Assembly: GCF_014904815.1 (NCBI RefSeq)
Contig: NZ_JACZFR010000007.1
Span: 1 to 64,000, forward strand
Direction of reading: 5' to 3'
Length of the DNA stretch: 64,000 bases
DNA from: Microbulbifer taiwanensis
GTDB taxonomy: Bacteria; Pseudomonadota; Gammaproteobacteria; Pseudomonadales; Cellvibrionaceae
Of the stretch, positions 57,084 through 64,000 are shown one piece after another. The notes beneath the pieces were generated by a model, which had not been told where the DNA came from, did not search any database, and saw nothing but the letters and a program-made list of their open reading frames with translations. The position numbers were made by a program, and so were the translations under genes. Numbering within the stretch: position 1 is the first letter of the stretch; each line of letters starts with the position of its first letter.

Positions 57084-57773
57084 TCAGTTCCCGTCCTTTT
57101 CCGATGGCGGCAGCTGGCGGCTGTCCTTGCGATCCAGGTCCCCGACATCCAGTACCGGCGATGCATCTATATGCTCCGCGTCCATCATCAGTGCCACCCG
57201 CTGCAGCGAGGAGATGATCATCGACTGTTCCCAGTCGCGCAGATCGCGAAACTGGCGCACGAAATGTTCCTGTAAGGGGGTCGGCGCGTCCCTGAGAATC
57301 TCCATGCCTTTGTCGGTCAGGTAGGCGTGCACCTTGCGCTTGTCCTCGGAGGAGCGCTCGCGGTAGACCAGGCCGCGTTTCTCCAGCCGGTCGAGAATGG
57401 TGGTCACCGTGGCCTGGCTGAGGCTGATTTCCTTTGCCAGGGCGCCGATGGTCACCTGGCCCTTCTCGCGTATCGCCTGCAGCAACAGCAGTTGCGGCGC
57501 GGTCAGTCCGGCGGTCTTTACCAGCTGTTTGGAGTGCAGGTCGGTGGCGCGGATCAGGCGGCGCAGGGTAATCAGTACTTCTTCAATCTTGTCCATCAAT
57601 AGCAGGCTCTGCAGGTCTCGGCGGGAAAGTCGTTTGCCGCCGACTTTAGGCCCTGCCTGCATTTTGTCAATCGCTCGCTGCGACGCCCCGGTCCCGGGCT
57701 CAGGCCCGCCTGCGGCGCTGTCGCCCTCAGGCTCTGAAGGGTGTGATCTGGTTAACTCTTGATCAGTTTGCAT
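57084..57773 (-). CDS. ectR: MarR-family regulator EctR
   Basis: A 229-residue winged-helix repressor of the EctR group. The MarR domain (about 60-205) has the recognition region ISLSQATVTTILDRLEKRGLVYRERSSEDKR near 120-150. The first 55 residues are a low-complexity Ser/Gly/Glu-rich extension. EctR-type proteins repress ectABC-ask in halotolerant methylotrophs and marine bacteria; here the gene is divergent from ectA with about 150 bases of AT-rich DNA between. I chose the ATG at 57773. Confidence 0.85.
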   Translation of the reverse strand: MQTDQELTRSHPSEPEGDSAAGGPEPGTGASQRAIDKMQAGPKVGGKRLSRRDLQSLLLMDKIEEVLITLRRLIRATDLHSKQLVKTAGLTAPQLLLLQAIREKGQVTIGALAKEISLSQATVTTILDRLEKRGLVYRERSSEDKRKVHAYLTDKGMEILRDAPTPLQEHFVRQFRDLRDWEQSMIISSLQRVALMMDAEHIDASPVLDVGDLDRKDSRQLPPSEKDGN

Positions 57774-57800
57774 CGGGTATGGCCTTGCGATCTCGCATTT

Positions 57801-57871
57801 GTTTAGAGTACTATGCAAAAAATTATTTAGAGTAGTAAATAATTTTGATTTTAAAAGGTCAAATTTGACCT
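57801..57871. promoter_or_regulatory. Candidate EctR operators in the ectR-ectA gap
   Basis: ATTATTTA-6-TAAATAAT (57822-57843) is a perfect palindrome, and AGGTCAAATTTGACCT (57856-57871) is another, 12 bases apart. TTTAGAGTA also occurs twice directly (57802 and 57826). EctR binds palindromes overlapping the ect promoter in other species. Confidence 0.5.
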
Positions 57872-57926
57872 GAATAGTCCAAAATACGGCGCCAAAGCCA
57901 ATTTCTGGACGCGAAATGAAAATTTG

Positions 57927-58565
57927 ATGACTAAAGGTATTGATTTGAGCGCCACAAGCGTTACGACACCGCAGAGCGGAGGCTCGGAGAGCAAAACTGA
58001 AGAGCCCCCGGAAGAAAAGGTTCAAGCGCGGCAGGAATCCGCCAAAAGGGAAGTCCTGCTGCGCCGCCCGGTCAGTGAAGACGGTGCCGATGTGCACCGC
58101 TTGATCAGTCGCTGCCCGCCACTGGATGAAAACTCCCTCTACTGCAATCTGCTGCACAGCAGCCATTTCGCCGCTACCAGTGTCGCCGCCCAATGGGAGG
58201 GTGCAGGTGAAGAGAAAGGTGAACTGGCCGGCTTTGTCTCCGGCTACCTGGTACCGGAGCGCCCCGACACCCTGTTTGTCTGGCAGGTGGCGGTGGCCGA
58301 AGAGGCCCGCGGCCTGGGGCTGGCCGGGCGCATGATCCGCGACATACTGGGCCGCCCCTCCTGTGCGCAGGTCCGCTACCTGGAAACCACCATCACTCCC
58401 GGCAATGAAGCCTCCTGGGCGCTTTTCCGCGGCCTGGCGCGCAAGCTGGATACCGGCTGTGCCGAGTCGGTGATGTTCGACCGCGAGCGCCATTTCCGCG
58501 GTCGCCACGACAGTGAAATGCTGTTGCGTATAGGCCCGTTTTCCGGTTCGGCGATCAGGGGCTGA
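57927..58565 (+). CDS. ectA: L-2,4-diaminobutyrate acetyltransferase
   Basis: A 212-residue GNAT enzyme acetylating L-2,4-diaminobutyrate in ectoine synthesis. The core (about 42-200) has [11 protein letters not shown] near 64 and the acetyl-CoA loop [18 protein letters not shown] near 113-130. The first 42 residues form an acidic, Ser/Thr/Glu-rich extension that ordinary EctA lacks. The ATG at 57927 follows a weak ribosome site; a TTG three bases earlier could also start it. It leads the ectABC-ask-symporter run. Confidence 0.92.
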   Translation: MTKGIDLSATSVTTPQSGGSESKTEEPPEEKVQARQESAKREVLLRRPVSEDGADVHRLISRCPPLDENSLYCNLLHSSHFAATSVAAQWEGAGEEKGELAGFVSGYLVPERPDTLFVWQVAVAEEARGLGLAGRMIRDILGRPSCAQVRYLETTITPGNEASWALFRGLARKLDTGCAESVMFDRERHFRGRHDSEMLLRIGPFSGSAIRG

Positions 58566-58621
58566 TTGCCGCCTTTTCCAATTTCTGCGAACTGACAACT
58601 AATCAATCAAAGGTTGCCATC

Positions 58622-59959
58622 ATGAAAGTTTTTGACGAAATCGAATCTGAAGTAATGAGTTATGCCCGCGCCTTCCCGCGGGTTTTCAACAAGGCCCAGG
58701 GTGAATACCTCTACGATGAGGACGGCACCCAGTACCTGGACTTCCTCGCCGGTGCCGGCACGTTGAACTACGGCCACAACAACCCGGTATTCAAGCAGGC
58801 ACTACTCGATTACATCCAGGCCGATGGCATCACCCACGGCCTGGACCTGCACACCAAAGCCAAGCGCGAATTCCTCGAGACCTTCTACGAGAAGATCCTC
58901 AAGCCGCGCAACTACAACTACGTCATGCAGTTTACCGGTCCCACCGGCACCAATGCCGTGGAAGCGGCGATGAAAATCGCGCGCAAGTACAAGGGGCGCG
59001 AGAACATCATCTCCTTCACCAACGGCTTCCACGGCTGCAGCATGGGCGCACTGTCCGCCACCGGTAATTCCCACCATCGCGGCGGCGCCGGCGTGAGTAT
59101 GAACGGTGTCACCCGCATGCCCTACGAGGGTTACCTGGGCGATGACATAGACACCACCGCCTACCTGGACAAGGTACTGTCCGACTCCTCCAGCGGCGTG
59201 GACCATCCGGCTGCGGTACTGGTGGAAACCGTACAGGGCGAGGGCGGCATCAACGCGGCCAGCGCCGAGTGGCTGCGCAACCTGCAGTCCGTGTGCAAAA
59301 AGCACGACGTGCTGCTGATCGTCGACGACATCCAGGCGGGCTGCGGCCGCACCGGCAGCTACTTCAGTTTCGAAGAGTTCGACATCCAGCCGGATATCGT
59401 CACCCTGTCCAAGTCCCTGAGCGGTTACGGCCTACCGTTTGCGGTAGTGCTGATGCGCCCGGAACTGGACCAGTGGAAGCCCGGCGAGCACAACGGCACC
59501 TTCCGCGGCAACAACCTGGCCTTCGTCACCGCCAGGGCGGCCATCGAGCACTACTGGAGCGACGACAAGTTCGCGAAAGAAGTGCTGCGCAAGGGGGACT
59601 ATATCGGCGAACGCCTGGAGAAAATCGTCGAGAAATACGGCGATGGCAACATGACCACTCGCGGTCGCGGCATGTTCCGCGGCCTCAACTGTGTCAGCGG
59701 CGACCTGGCCGGACAGATTACCCGCGAGGCCTTCAAGAACGGCCTGGTGATCGAGACCAGCGGTGCCGATGATCATGTGGTGAAGACCCTGTGCCCGCTG
59801 ACCATCAGCGACGAAAACCTGAAGCGCGCGCTGGATATCGTCGAAGCGGCGGTGGAAAAAGTGTTGAAGGGTACCGAAGTGCCGGAAGAGCGCGACTTCT
59901 TTGCCGATGACAGCGGCGAGACCGGGGACAAAAAGGCTGAGCTGGCCGGCGCCGCCTGA
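58622..59959 (+). CDS. ectB: L-2,4-diaminobutyrate transaminase
   Basis: A 445-residue class III aminotransferase converting aspartate semialdehyde and glutamate to L-2,4-diaminobutyrate. The PLP-binding [18 protein letters not shown] lies near residues 106-123, [11 protein letters not shown] near 235-245, and the catalytic lysine in [11 protein letters not shown] near 264. Length is slightly above the usual 420, with an acidic Lys/Glu-rich tail. It starts 56 bases after ectA. Confidence 0.95.
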   Translation: MKVFDEIESEVMSYARAFPRVFNKAQGEYLYDEDGTQYLDFLAGAGTLNYGHNNPVFKQALLDYIQADGITHGLDLHTKAKREFLETFYEKILKPRNYNYVMQFTGPTGTNAVEAAMKIARKYKGRENIISFTNGFHGCSMGALSATGNSHHRGGAGVSMNGVTRMPYEGYLGDDIDTTAYLDKVLSDSSSGVDHPAAVLVETVQGEGGINAASAEWLRNLQSVCKKHDVLLIVDDIQAGCGRTGSYFSFEEFDIQPDIVTLSKSLSGYGLPFAVVLMRPELDQWKPGEHNGTFRGNNLAFVTARAAIEHYWSDDKFAKEVLRKGDYIGERLEKIVEKYGDGNMTTRGRGMFRGLNCVSGDLAGQITREAFKNGLVIETSGADDHVVKTLCPLTISDENLKRALDIVEAAVEKVLKGTEVPEERDFFADDSGETGDKKAELAGAA

Positions 59960-59973
59960 AAGTTTTTCCAGCC

Positions 59974-60043
59974 GTAGGGTGCGTCGCGCGCACCATCCTC
60001 ATGTTGCTAATGGCACAGGGGCGGTGCGCACGGCGCATCCTAC
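59974..60043. repeat. REP-like palindrome, family A, copy 3
   Basis: GTAGGGTGCGTCGCGCGCACC-like and GGTGCGCACGGCGCATCC arms flank a 27-base centre between ectB and ectC. It may differentially stabilise the ect transcript. Confidence 0.75.
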
Positions 60044-60092
60044 AGTTGTATGTTTACCTACCTGAAGAATTGTTTGGTTAAAGGAATCAGAA

Positions 60093-60494
60093 ATGATCGT
60101 AAGAAGTCTGCAAGAAGCTGAAAAAACCGATCGCCGCGTGGTGTCCGAGGGCTGGGAGAGCACCCGCCTGCTGTTGAAGAGCGACAATATGGGCTTCTCC
60201 TTCCACATCACCACCATCTACAAGGATGCGGACCTGCACCTGCACTACCAGAACCACCTGGAGTCTGTGTACTGTATGTCCGGTGAAGGCGAAGTGGAAA
60301 CCGTGGAGGATGGCAAGGTCTACCCGATCCAGCCGGGCACCATCTATATCCTCGACAAGAACGACAAGCATATCCTGCGCGCCAAGTCCGAAATGAAGAT
60401 GGCCTGCGTGTTCAACCCGCCGCTGCACGGCAAGGAAGTGCACAACGCCGAAGGTGCTTACGAGCTGGATGCAGAAGAGGTTTCCGGTAAATAA
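60093..60494 (+). CDS. ectC: L-ectoine synthase
   Basis: A 133-residue cupin that cyclises N-gamma-acetyl-diaminobutyrate to ectoine. The iron-binding cupin region includes [15 protein letters not shown] near residues 52-66 and a histidine in NDKHILRA near 91. Tyr and Glu residues of the ectoine synthase active site (VYC, EGEVE) are present. Standard length. Start follows AAAGGAAT. The REP palindrome separates it from ectB. Confidence 0.95.
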   Translation: MIVRSLQEAEKTDRRVVSEGWESTRLLLKSDNMGFSFHITTIYKDADLHLHYQNHLESVYCMSGEGEVETVEDGKVYPIQPGTIYILDKNDKHILRAKSEMKMACVFNPPLHGKEVHNAEGAYELDAEEVSGK

Positions 60495-60578
60495 ATAGAT
60501 GTTGTGGCGCCGAACCGGCGGCTCCTGCGCGGGGGTGTCGGTTCATTGAAAAGCTCAAAACACATCTACAGGAAAACC

Positions 60579-62024
60579 ATGAAATCACATACGGTGGAAA
60601 AAATTGGCGGCACGTCCATGAGCGACTATGCCGCAGTTCGCGACAACATCATTCTCAAAAACGGCAGGCTTGCCGCAGGGGAGGTCTACCAGCGCATCTT
60701 CGTGGTTTCCGCCTATGGTGGTATCACCGATCTGCTGTTGGAGCACAAGAAGTCCGGTCGCCCGGGCATTTTTGCGCTCTTCGCCAGCGCCGATGAGGAG
60801 CAGAGCTGGAGCGAGGCGGTAGAGTGCCTGCGCAAACGGGTCGAGGAAATCAACGCGAGCCTGTTTGACGACGCGGAACTGCTCGCCCGGGCCAATGCCT
60901 TTATCGGTGAGCGCCTCGCAGACACCGAGCGCTGCCTGGGAGATCTGGAGCGGGTATGCCGGCACGGCCACTTCGAACTGGAAGGCCACCTGGATACCGT
61001 CAGCGAAATGCTCGCCAGCCTCGGCGAGGCGCACAGTGCCTGGAACACAGCGCAGCTGTTGCGCAAGGAGGGTATAGAGGCGCGCTTTGTCGACCTGACC
61101 GGCTGGCGCGACGGTGAGCACCTGAATCTGGACGACCGTATTCGCCGCGCTTTTGCCGATATCGACCTGAGCAGAGAGTTGCCGATCGTCACCGGCTACG
61201 CCCACACCCGCGACGGACTGATGAAAACCTTTGCGCGCGGCTACAGCGAGATGACCTTCAGCCGTATTGCGGTAATCACCGAGGCCTGCGAGGCAATCAT
61301 CCACAAGGAGTACCACCTGAGCAGTGCCGACCCGCGCCTTGTCGGAGAGATGCAGGCGGTGCCGATCGGCCGCACCAACTACGACGTGGCGGACCAGCTG
61401 GCCAACCTCGGCATGGAGGCGATTCACCCGCGCGCGGCCAAGGGCCTGCGCCAGCAGGAGATACCGCTGCGTGTGATGAACACCTTCGAGCCGGAGCACG
61501 CCGGCACCCTGGTGACCGGCGACTACGTCAGTGAGAACGCCTGTGTGGAAATCATTGCCGGGCGCAAGAATATCTATGCGCTGGAGTGTTTCGACCAGGA
61601 CATGATGGGCTGCATGACCAATTACGACCGCACCATCAATGACATCATCGCGCGCTTCAAGGGCAATGTGGTCACCAAGGACATCAACGCCAATACCATC
61701 ACCCATTTTGTGGCCAACAACCTGAAAACCGTCAAGCGCATCCGCAGCGCCATCGGTGAGCAGTACCCGGATTGTGATATCCAGGTGCGCAAGGTCGCCG
61801 TGGTCTCCGCTATCGGCAGCGATATGAAGGTGCCGGGCATGCTGTCCCGCGCCGTGGCGGCACTGGCCCAGTCAGGCATCAGCGTGCTGGCGGTACACCA
61901 GTCGATGCGCCAGGTGGACATGCAGTTTGTGGTCAACGAAAACGACTACGAGAGCGCCGTCAAAAGCCTGCACCAGGCGCTGGTGGAGGTCTATGAGCAC
62001 GGTGAGGCAATTTGCGCGGCGTGA
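60579..62024 (+). CDS. ask: Ectoine-specific aspartokinase
   Basis: A 481-residue aspartate kinase of the Ask_Ect type that feeds aspartyl phosphate into ectoine synthesis without the normal lysine/threonine feedback. The N-terminus VEKIGGTSMSDY carries the conserved nucleotide-binding motif; FARGYSEMTFSRIAV near residues 210-225 and FNTFEPEHAGT-like (NTFEPEHAGT) near 295 are typical. Two ACT domains occupy about 345-480. I chose the ATG at 60579 after AAGCTCAAAAC; the upstream frame has no family residues. It lies 84 bases after ectC. Confidence 0.9.
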   Translation: MKSHTVEKIGGTSMSDYAAVRDNIILKNGRLAAGEVYQRIFVVSAYGGITDLLLEHKKSGRPGIFALFASADEEQSWSEAVECLRKRVEEINASLFDDAELLARANAFIGERLADTERCLGDLERVCRHGHFELEGHLDTVSEMLASLGEAHSAWNTAQLLRKEGIEARFVDLTGWRDGEHLNLDDRIRRAFADIDLSRELPIVTGYAHTRDGLMKTFARGYSEMTFSRIAVITEACEAIIHKEYHLSSADPRLVGEMQAVPIGRTNYDVADQLANLGMEAIHPRAAKGLRQQEIPLRVMNTFEPEHAGTLVTGDYVSENACVEIIAGRKNIYALECFDQDMMGCMTNYDRTINDIIARFKGNVVTKDINANTITHFVANNLKTVKRIRSAIGEQYPDCDIQVRKVAVVSAIGSDMKVPGMLSRAVAALAQSGISVLAVHQSMRQVDMQFVVNENDYESAVKSLHQALVEVYEHGEAICAA

Positions 62025-62037
62025 AGATTGTGCGTTC

Positions 62038-62089
62038 GTAGGGTGTGTTGTACGCGCCGCCGGGATTGGCGGTGCGCACGGCGCACCCG
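62038..62089. repeat. REP-like palindrome, family A, copy 4
   Basis: GTAGGGTGTGTTGTACGCGCC-like left arm (degraded) and GGTGCGCACGGCGCACCC right arm, between the aspartokinase and symporter genes. Confidence 0.7.
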
Positions 62090-62120
62090 AAAAGATTAGA
62101 AAAATAAATCGATAAAAAGG

Positions 62121-63548
62121 GTGACCGCCGTGCTGGCCAGCTTTCTGTTTTTCCTCGCCATCTTTGCCGCCATCGGCTTGAGTTCCTACCTGAAAAGCCG
62201 CGGCACCAAGAAAGACTACTACCTCGCCAGCCAGGATGTGCCTCCCTTCCTGGTGGGCCTCTCCGCCGTGGCCACCAACAACAGCGGCTATATGTTTATC
62301 GGCGTGATCGGCTACACCTACGCCACCGGCCTCGCCTCTATCTGGTTGATGGTCGGCTGGATACTGGGGGATCTGCTCGGCTCCCTGTGGGTGCACAAGT
62401 CCCTGTGCCGGGCGACGCGGGAAACCGGTGAATCCAGTTACGCCGGAGTGATCAGCCACTGGGGTGGATCGCGTTCTACCGCCTGGCAGCGCCTGGCGGG
62501 ATTGCTCTCCCTCCTCTTCCTGCTCGCCTATGCCAGCGCCCAGCTGGTGGCCGGCAGCAAGGCGCTCTATGTATTACTGGACCTGCCGATCTGGAGCGGC
62601 GCCGCAATCGGCGGCCTGATCGTCGCTGCCTACTGCCTCGCCGGCGGTATCCGCGCCTCCATCTGGACGGATGCGGCCCAGTCATTCGTGATGATCGGGG
62701 CCATGGGCACGCTGCTGTTCGTGGCCACCCAATCGGTCGGCGGCATAGGCGCGGCGATCGAATCCATGGGCCAGGTGGAAGGATTTCTCAACTGGTATCC
62801 CCAGGACCTGCTGTTGCCCGGCGCCGCCGGTGGTGTCATCTTCGCCCTGAGTTGGCTGTTTGCCGGCCTGTCGGTGATAGGCCAGCCGCACGTGATGGTG
62901 CGCTTTATGGCGCTGAAGTCCGAAAACCGAATGGTGCAGGCGCGCTGCTGGTACTACCTGTGGTTCACTGCCTTCTACGCCATGGCCACCGGCGTGGGCA
63001 TGCTGGCGCGTATCATCCTGAGCGATCCCGGCAGTTTCGATGCCGAGCTGGCGCTGCCGATGATGGCCATGGACCTGCTGTCGCCGGTGTTCGTGGGCCT
63101 GATACTGGCCGGCGTCTTCGCCGCGACCATGTCCACTGCGGACTCCCTGGTACTCAGCTGTTCCTGCTCCCTGACCCACGACCTGCTGCCGCAGCGCATC
63201 GAGAAAACCTGGATGCTGAAAGTGGCTACCCTGCTGATTACCGCGGTCGCCGTCATCTGGGCGCTGGTGAACAAGCAGAGCGTGTTCAGCCTGGTGGTCC
63301 TGTCCTGGTCTTCCCTGGCCTCGGCTTTTGCACCGCTGCTGATAGTACTGGCCCTGGGCGGGCGGCCAACGCAGAAGGTGTGTATCGCCATGAGCCTGAT
63401 CGGACTGGGCACGGCGCTGCTGTGGCGCTGGCTGGGCTGGCACGGGCACATTTACGAGGGTATGCCGGGCATTATTGCTGGTCTTGCGGTATTCGGTGTG
63501 GCCAGGTGGCTGGTGCGGGAGCCGCTGCCGAGTGGCGCCAACGCCTGA
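62121..63548 (+). CDS. Sodium:solute symporter family protein
   Basis: A 475-residue secondary transporter of the SSS family (related to PutP) with about 13 membrane helices. YYLASQDVPPFLVGLSAVATNNSGYMF near residues 36-62 is the family's first re-entrant core, and ATMSTADSLVLSC near 335-347 contains the sodium-binding Ser/Thr. It ends the ectoine run, so uptake of ectoine, proline or another osmolyte is plausible but unproven. The start is GTG at 62121 or, with better ribosome-site spacing, GTG at 62130. Confidence 0.85.
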   Translation: MTAVLASFLFFLAIFAAIGLSSYLKSRGTKKDYYLASQDVPPFLVGLSAVATNNSGYMFIGVIGYTYATGLASIWLMVGWILGDLLGSLWVHKSLCRATRETGESSYAGVISHWGGSRSTAWQRLAGLLSLLFLLAYASAQLVAGSKALYVLLDLPIWSGAAIGGLIVAAYCLAGGIRASIWTDAAQSFVMIGAMGTLLFVATQSVGGIGAAIESMGQVEGFLNWYPQDLLLPGAAGGVIFALSWLFAGLSVIGQPHVMVRFMALKSENRMVQARCWYYLWFTAFYAMATGVGMLARIILSDPGSFDAELALPMMAMDLLSPVFVGLILAGVFAATMSTADSLVLSCSCSLTHDLLPQRIEKTWMLKVATLLITAVAVIWALVNKQSVFSLVVLSWSSLASAFAPLLIVLALGGRPTQKVCIAMSLIGLGTALLWRWLGWHGHIYEGMPGIIAGLAVFGVARWLVREPLPSGANA

Positions 63549-63559
63549 GTCCTTTTATA

Positions 63560-63663
63560 GGTCGATCGCGGCCATGGGCCTCTCCTGCTGAGGGTCGAAA
63601 CACAATTTGCAGGAGAGGCGGGGCGGCCATCCGCCCGTGGTCGCGATCAATGCACAAAAAAGC
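63560..63663. repeat. Large intergenic palindrome with family D repeat, copy 2
   Basis: Arms GATCGCGGCCATGGGC and CCCGTGGTCGCGATC enclose an inner CTCTCCTGC/GCAGGAGAG hairpin. The 19-mer at 63617-63635 is identical to the one at 29072-29090. Confidence 0.7.
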
Positions 63664-63760
63664 CCGGTAGCCTTGCGGCTACCGGGGGGGGCGCCCCCCC
63701 CCCGGGGCCCGCAACCAACCCAAAAAAACCCCGGGTCCCCTGGCGCCCCCCGGGCTTTTT
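63656..63760 (-). terminator. Terminator hairpins with abnormal G/C runs after the yceI gene
   Basis: CCCGGTAGCC/GGCTACCGGG (63663-63686) with an adjacent A run looks like a minus-strand terminator. Next to it are runs such as G8 and C10 (63683-63710) and a second GC hairpin, CCCGGG...CCCGGG (63731-63755), ending in T5. The runs look like sequencing or assembly noise on a terminator. Confidence 0.4.
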
Positions 63761-63774
63761 ATTTGGTTGTCGGC

Positions 63775-64000
63775 TCAGATCTTGACGCCCTCGATATCCA
63801 GGATCATCTCCACCTTCTGGGAGGCCGGGCCCAGGTTGTAGTCGATGCCGAAATCCTTCAGGGCAAACTCGGTGGTGCCGGTAAAGCCCTGGCGATAGCC
63901 GCCCCAGGGGTCCTTGCCGCCGCCGATCTCGGTCACGTCGATGGTGATCGGCTTGGTGACGCCGCGCAGGGTCAGTTCGCCGCTGAGTTTGGCCTTGCCT
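63775..64000 (-). CDS. YceI family protein (C-terminal part)
   Basis: The last 74 codons of a lipocalin-like YceI protein; the rest lies beyond the window. Visible are KAKLSGELTLRGVTKPI, the TEIGGGKDPWGGYRQGFTG strand pair and the closing LDIEGVKI. YceI proteins are periplasmic and bind isoprenoid-like or lipid ligands. The stop is a TGA at 63775-63777. Confidence 0.85.
   Translation of the reverse strand, partial: GKAKLSGELTLRGVTKPITIDVTEIGGGKDPWGGYRQGFTGTTEFALKDFGIDYNLGPASQKVEMILDIEGVKI

Overview
The window is GC-rich, densely packed bacterial chromosome. It looks like a marine gammaproteobacterium, perhaps a Microbulbifer-like member of the Cellvibrionales. That placement is inferred from the nrdR-ribDE-ribBX-ribH-nusB-thiL-pgpA order, a complete ectoine operon with its own aspartokinase and EctR, a secreted pullulanase, OmpW and many short intergenic palindromes. 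No rRNA, tRNA, CRISPR array, phage or insertion sequence was recognised.

Layout. 0-15 kb: an AbgT-type transporter, an acyl-CoA ligase followed by an exported alpha/beta hydrolase, OmpW, a class I glutamine amidotransferase, a thioredoxin-fold protein, a questin-oxidase-like protein, a methyltransferase, a MOSC protein, ettA, two valine-catabolism genes (3-hydroxyisobutyryl-CoA hydrolase and mmsB) and a small outer-membrane barrel. 15-24 kb: glyA, then a long riboflavin/housekeeping run (nrdR, ribD, ribE, ribBX, ribH, nusB, thiL, pgpA, an aspartic protease, ribA). The GTP cyclohydrolase half of RibBX has lost its zinc cysteines, and the separate RibA keeps them. 24-40 kb: a multidomain secreted pullulanase, rsgA behind what looks like a leader-peptide attenuator, a redoxin, a DUF885 protein, the isoprenoid set xseB-ispA-dxs, a PQQ dehydrogenase fused to cytochrome c, a probable CsrB/RsmY/Z-type regulatory RNA, an HNH nuclease, and the cell-wall genes mepA and ddl. 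40-45 kb: a serine protease, an FHA membrane protein and hisC in overlapping order, then a long PLP enzyme.

45-50 kb is the accessory island. A 563-residue polymorphic toxin has a GC-rich scaffold and an AT-rich tip resembling NADase toxins. An immunity candidate follows it directly. Downstream lie decayed toxin pieces, including a degenerate second copy of part of the scaffold and a displaced tip with its own immunity-like gene. Beside the toxin's 5' end lies an apparently noncoding stretch of about 400 bases with at least seven strong stems and a 12-bp terminator, which I cannot assign to a known RNA family.

50-64 kb: two large Ser/Thr kinases with C-terminal repeat regions and an FHA/winged-helix regulator broken by one in-frame amber codon, then ectR, ectA, ectB, ectC, ectoine-type aspartokinase and a sodium:solute symporter, ending in a partial YceI gene. 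The ectoine genes form an osmoprotection module from aspartate to ectoine, with the symporter as a possible osmolyte importer and EctR as the divergent regulator. The kinases, FHA proteins and protease suggest phosphothreonine signalling around the toxin island, but no secretion-system genes are present here.
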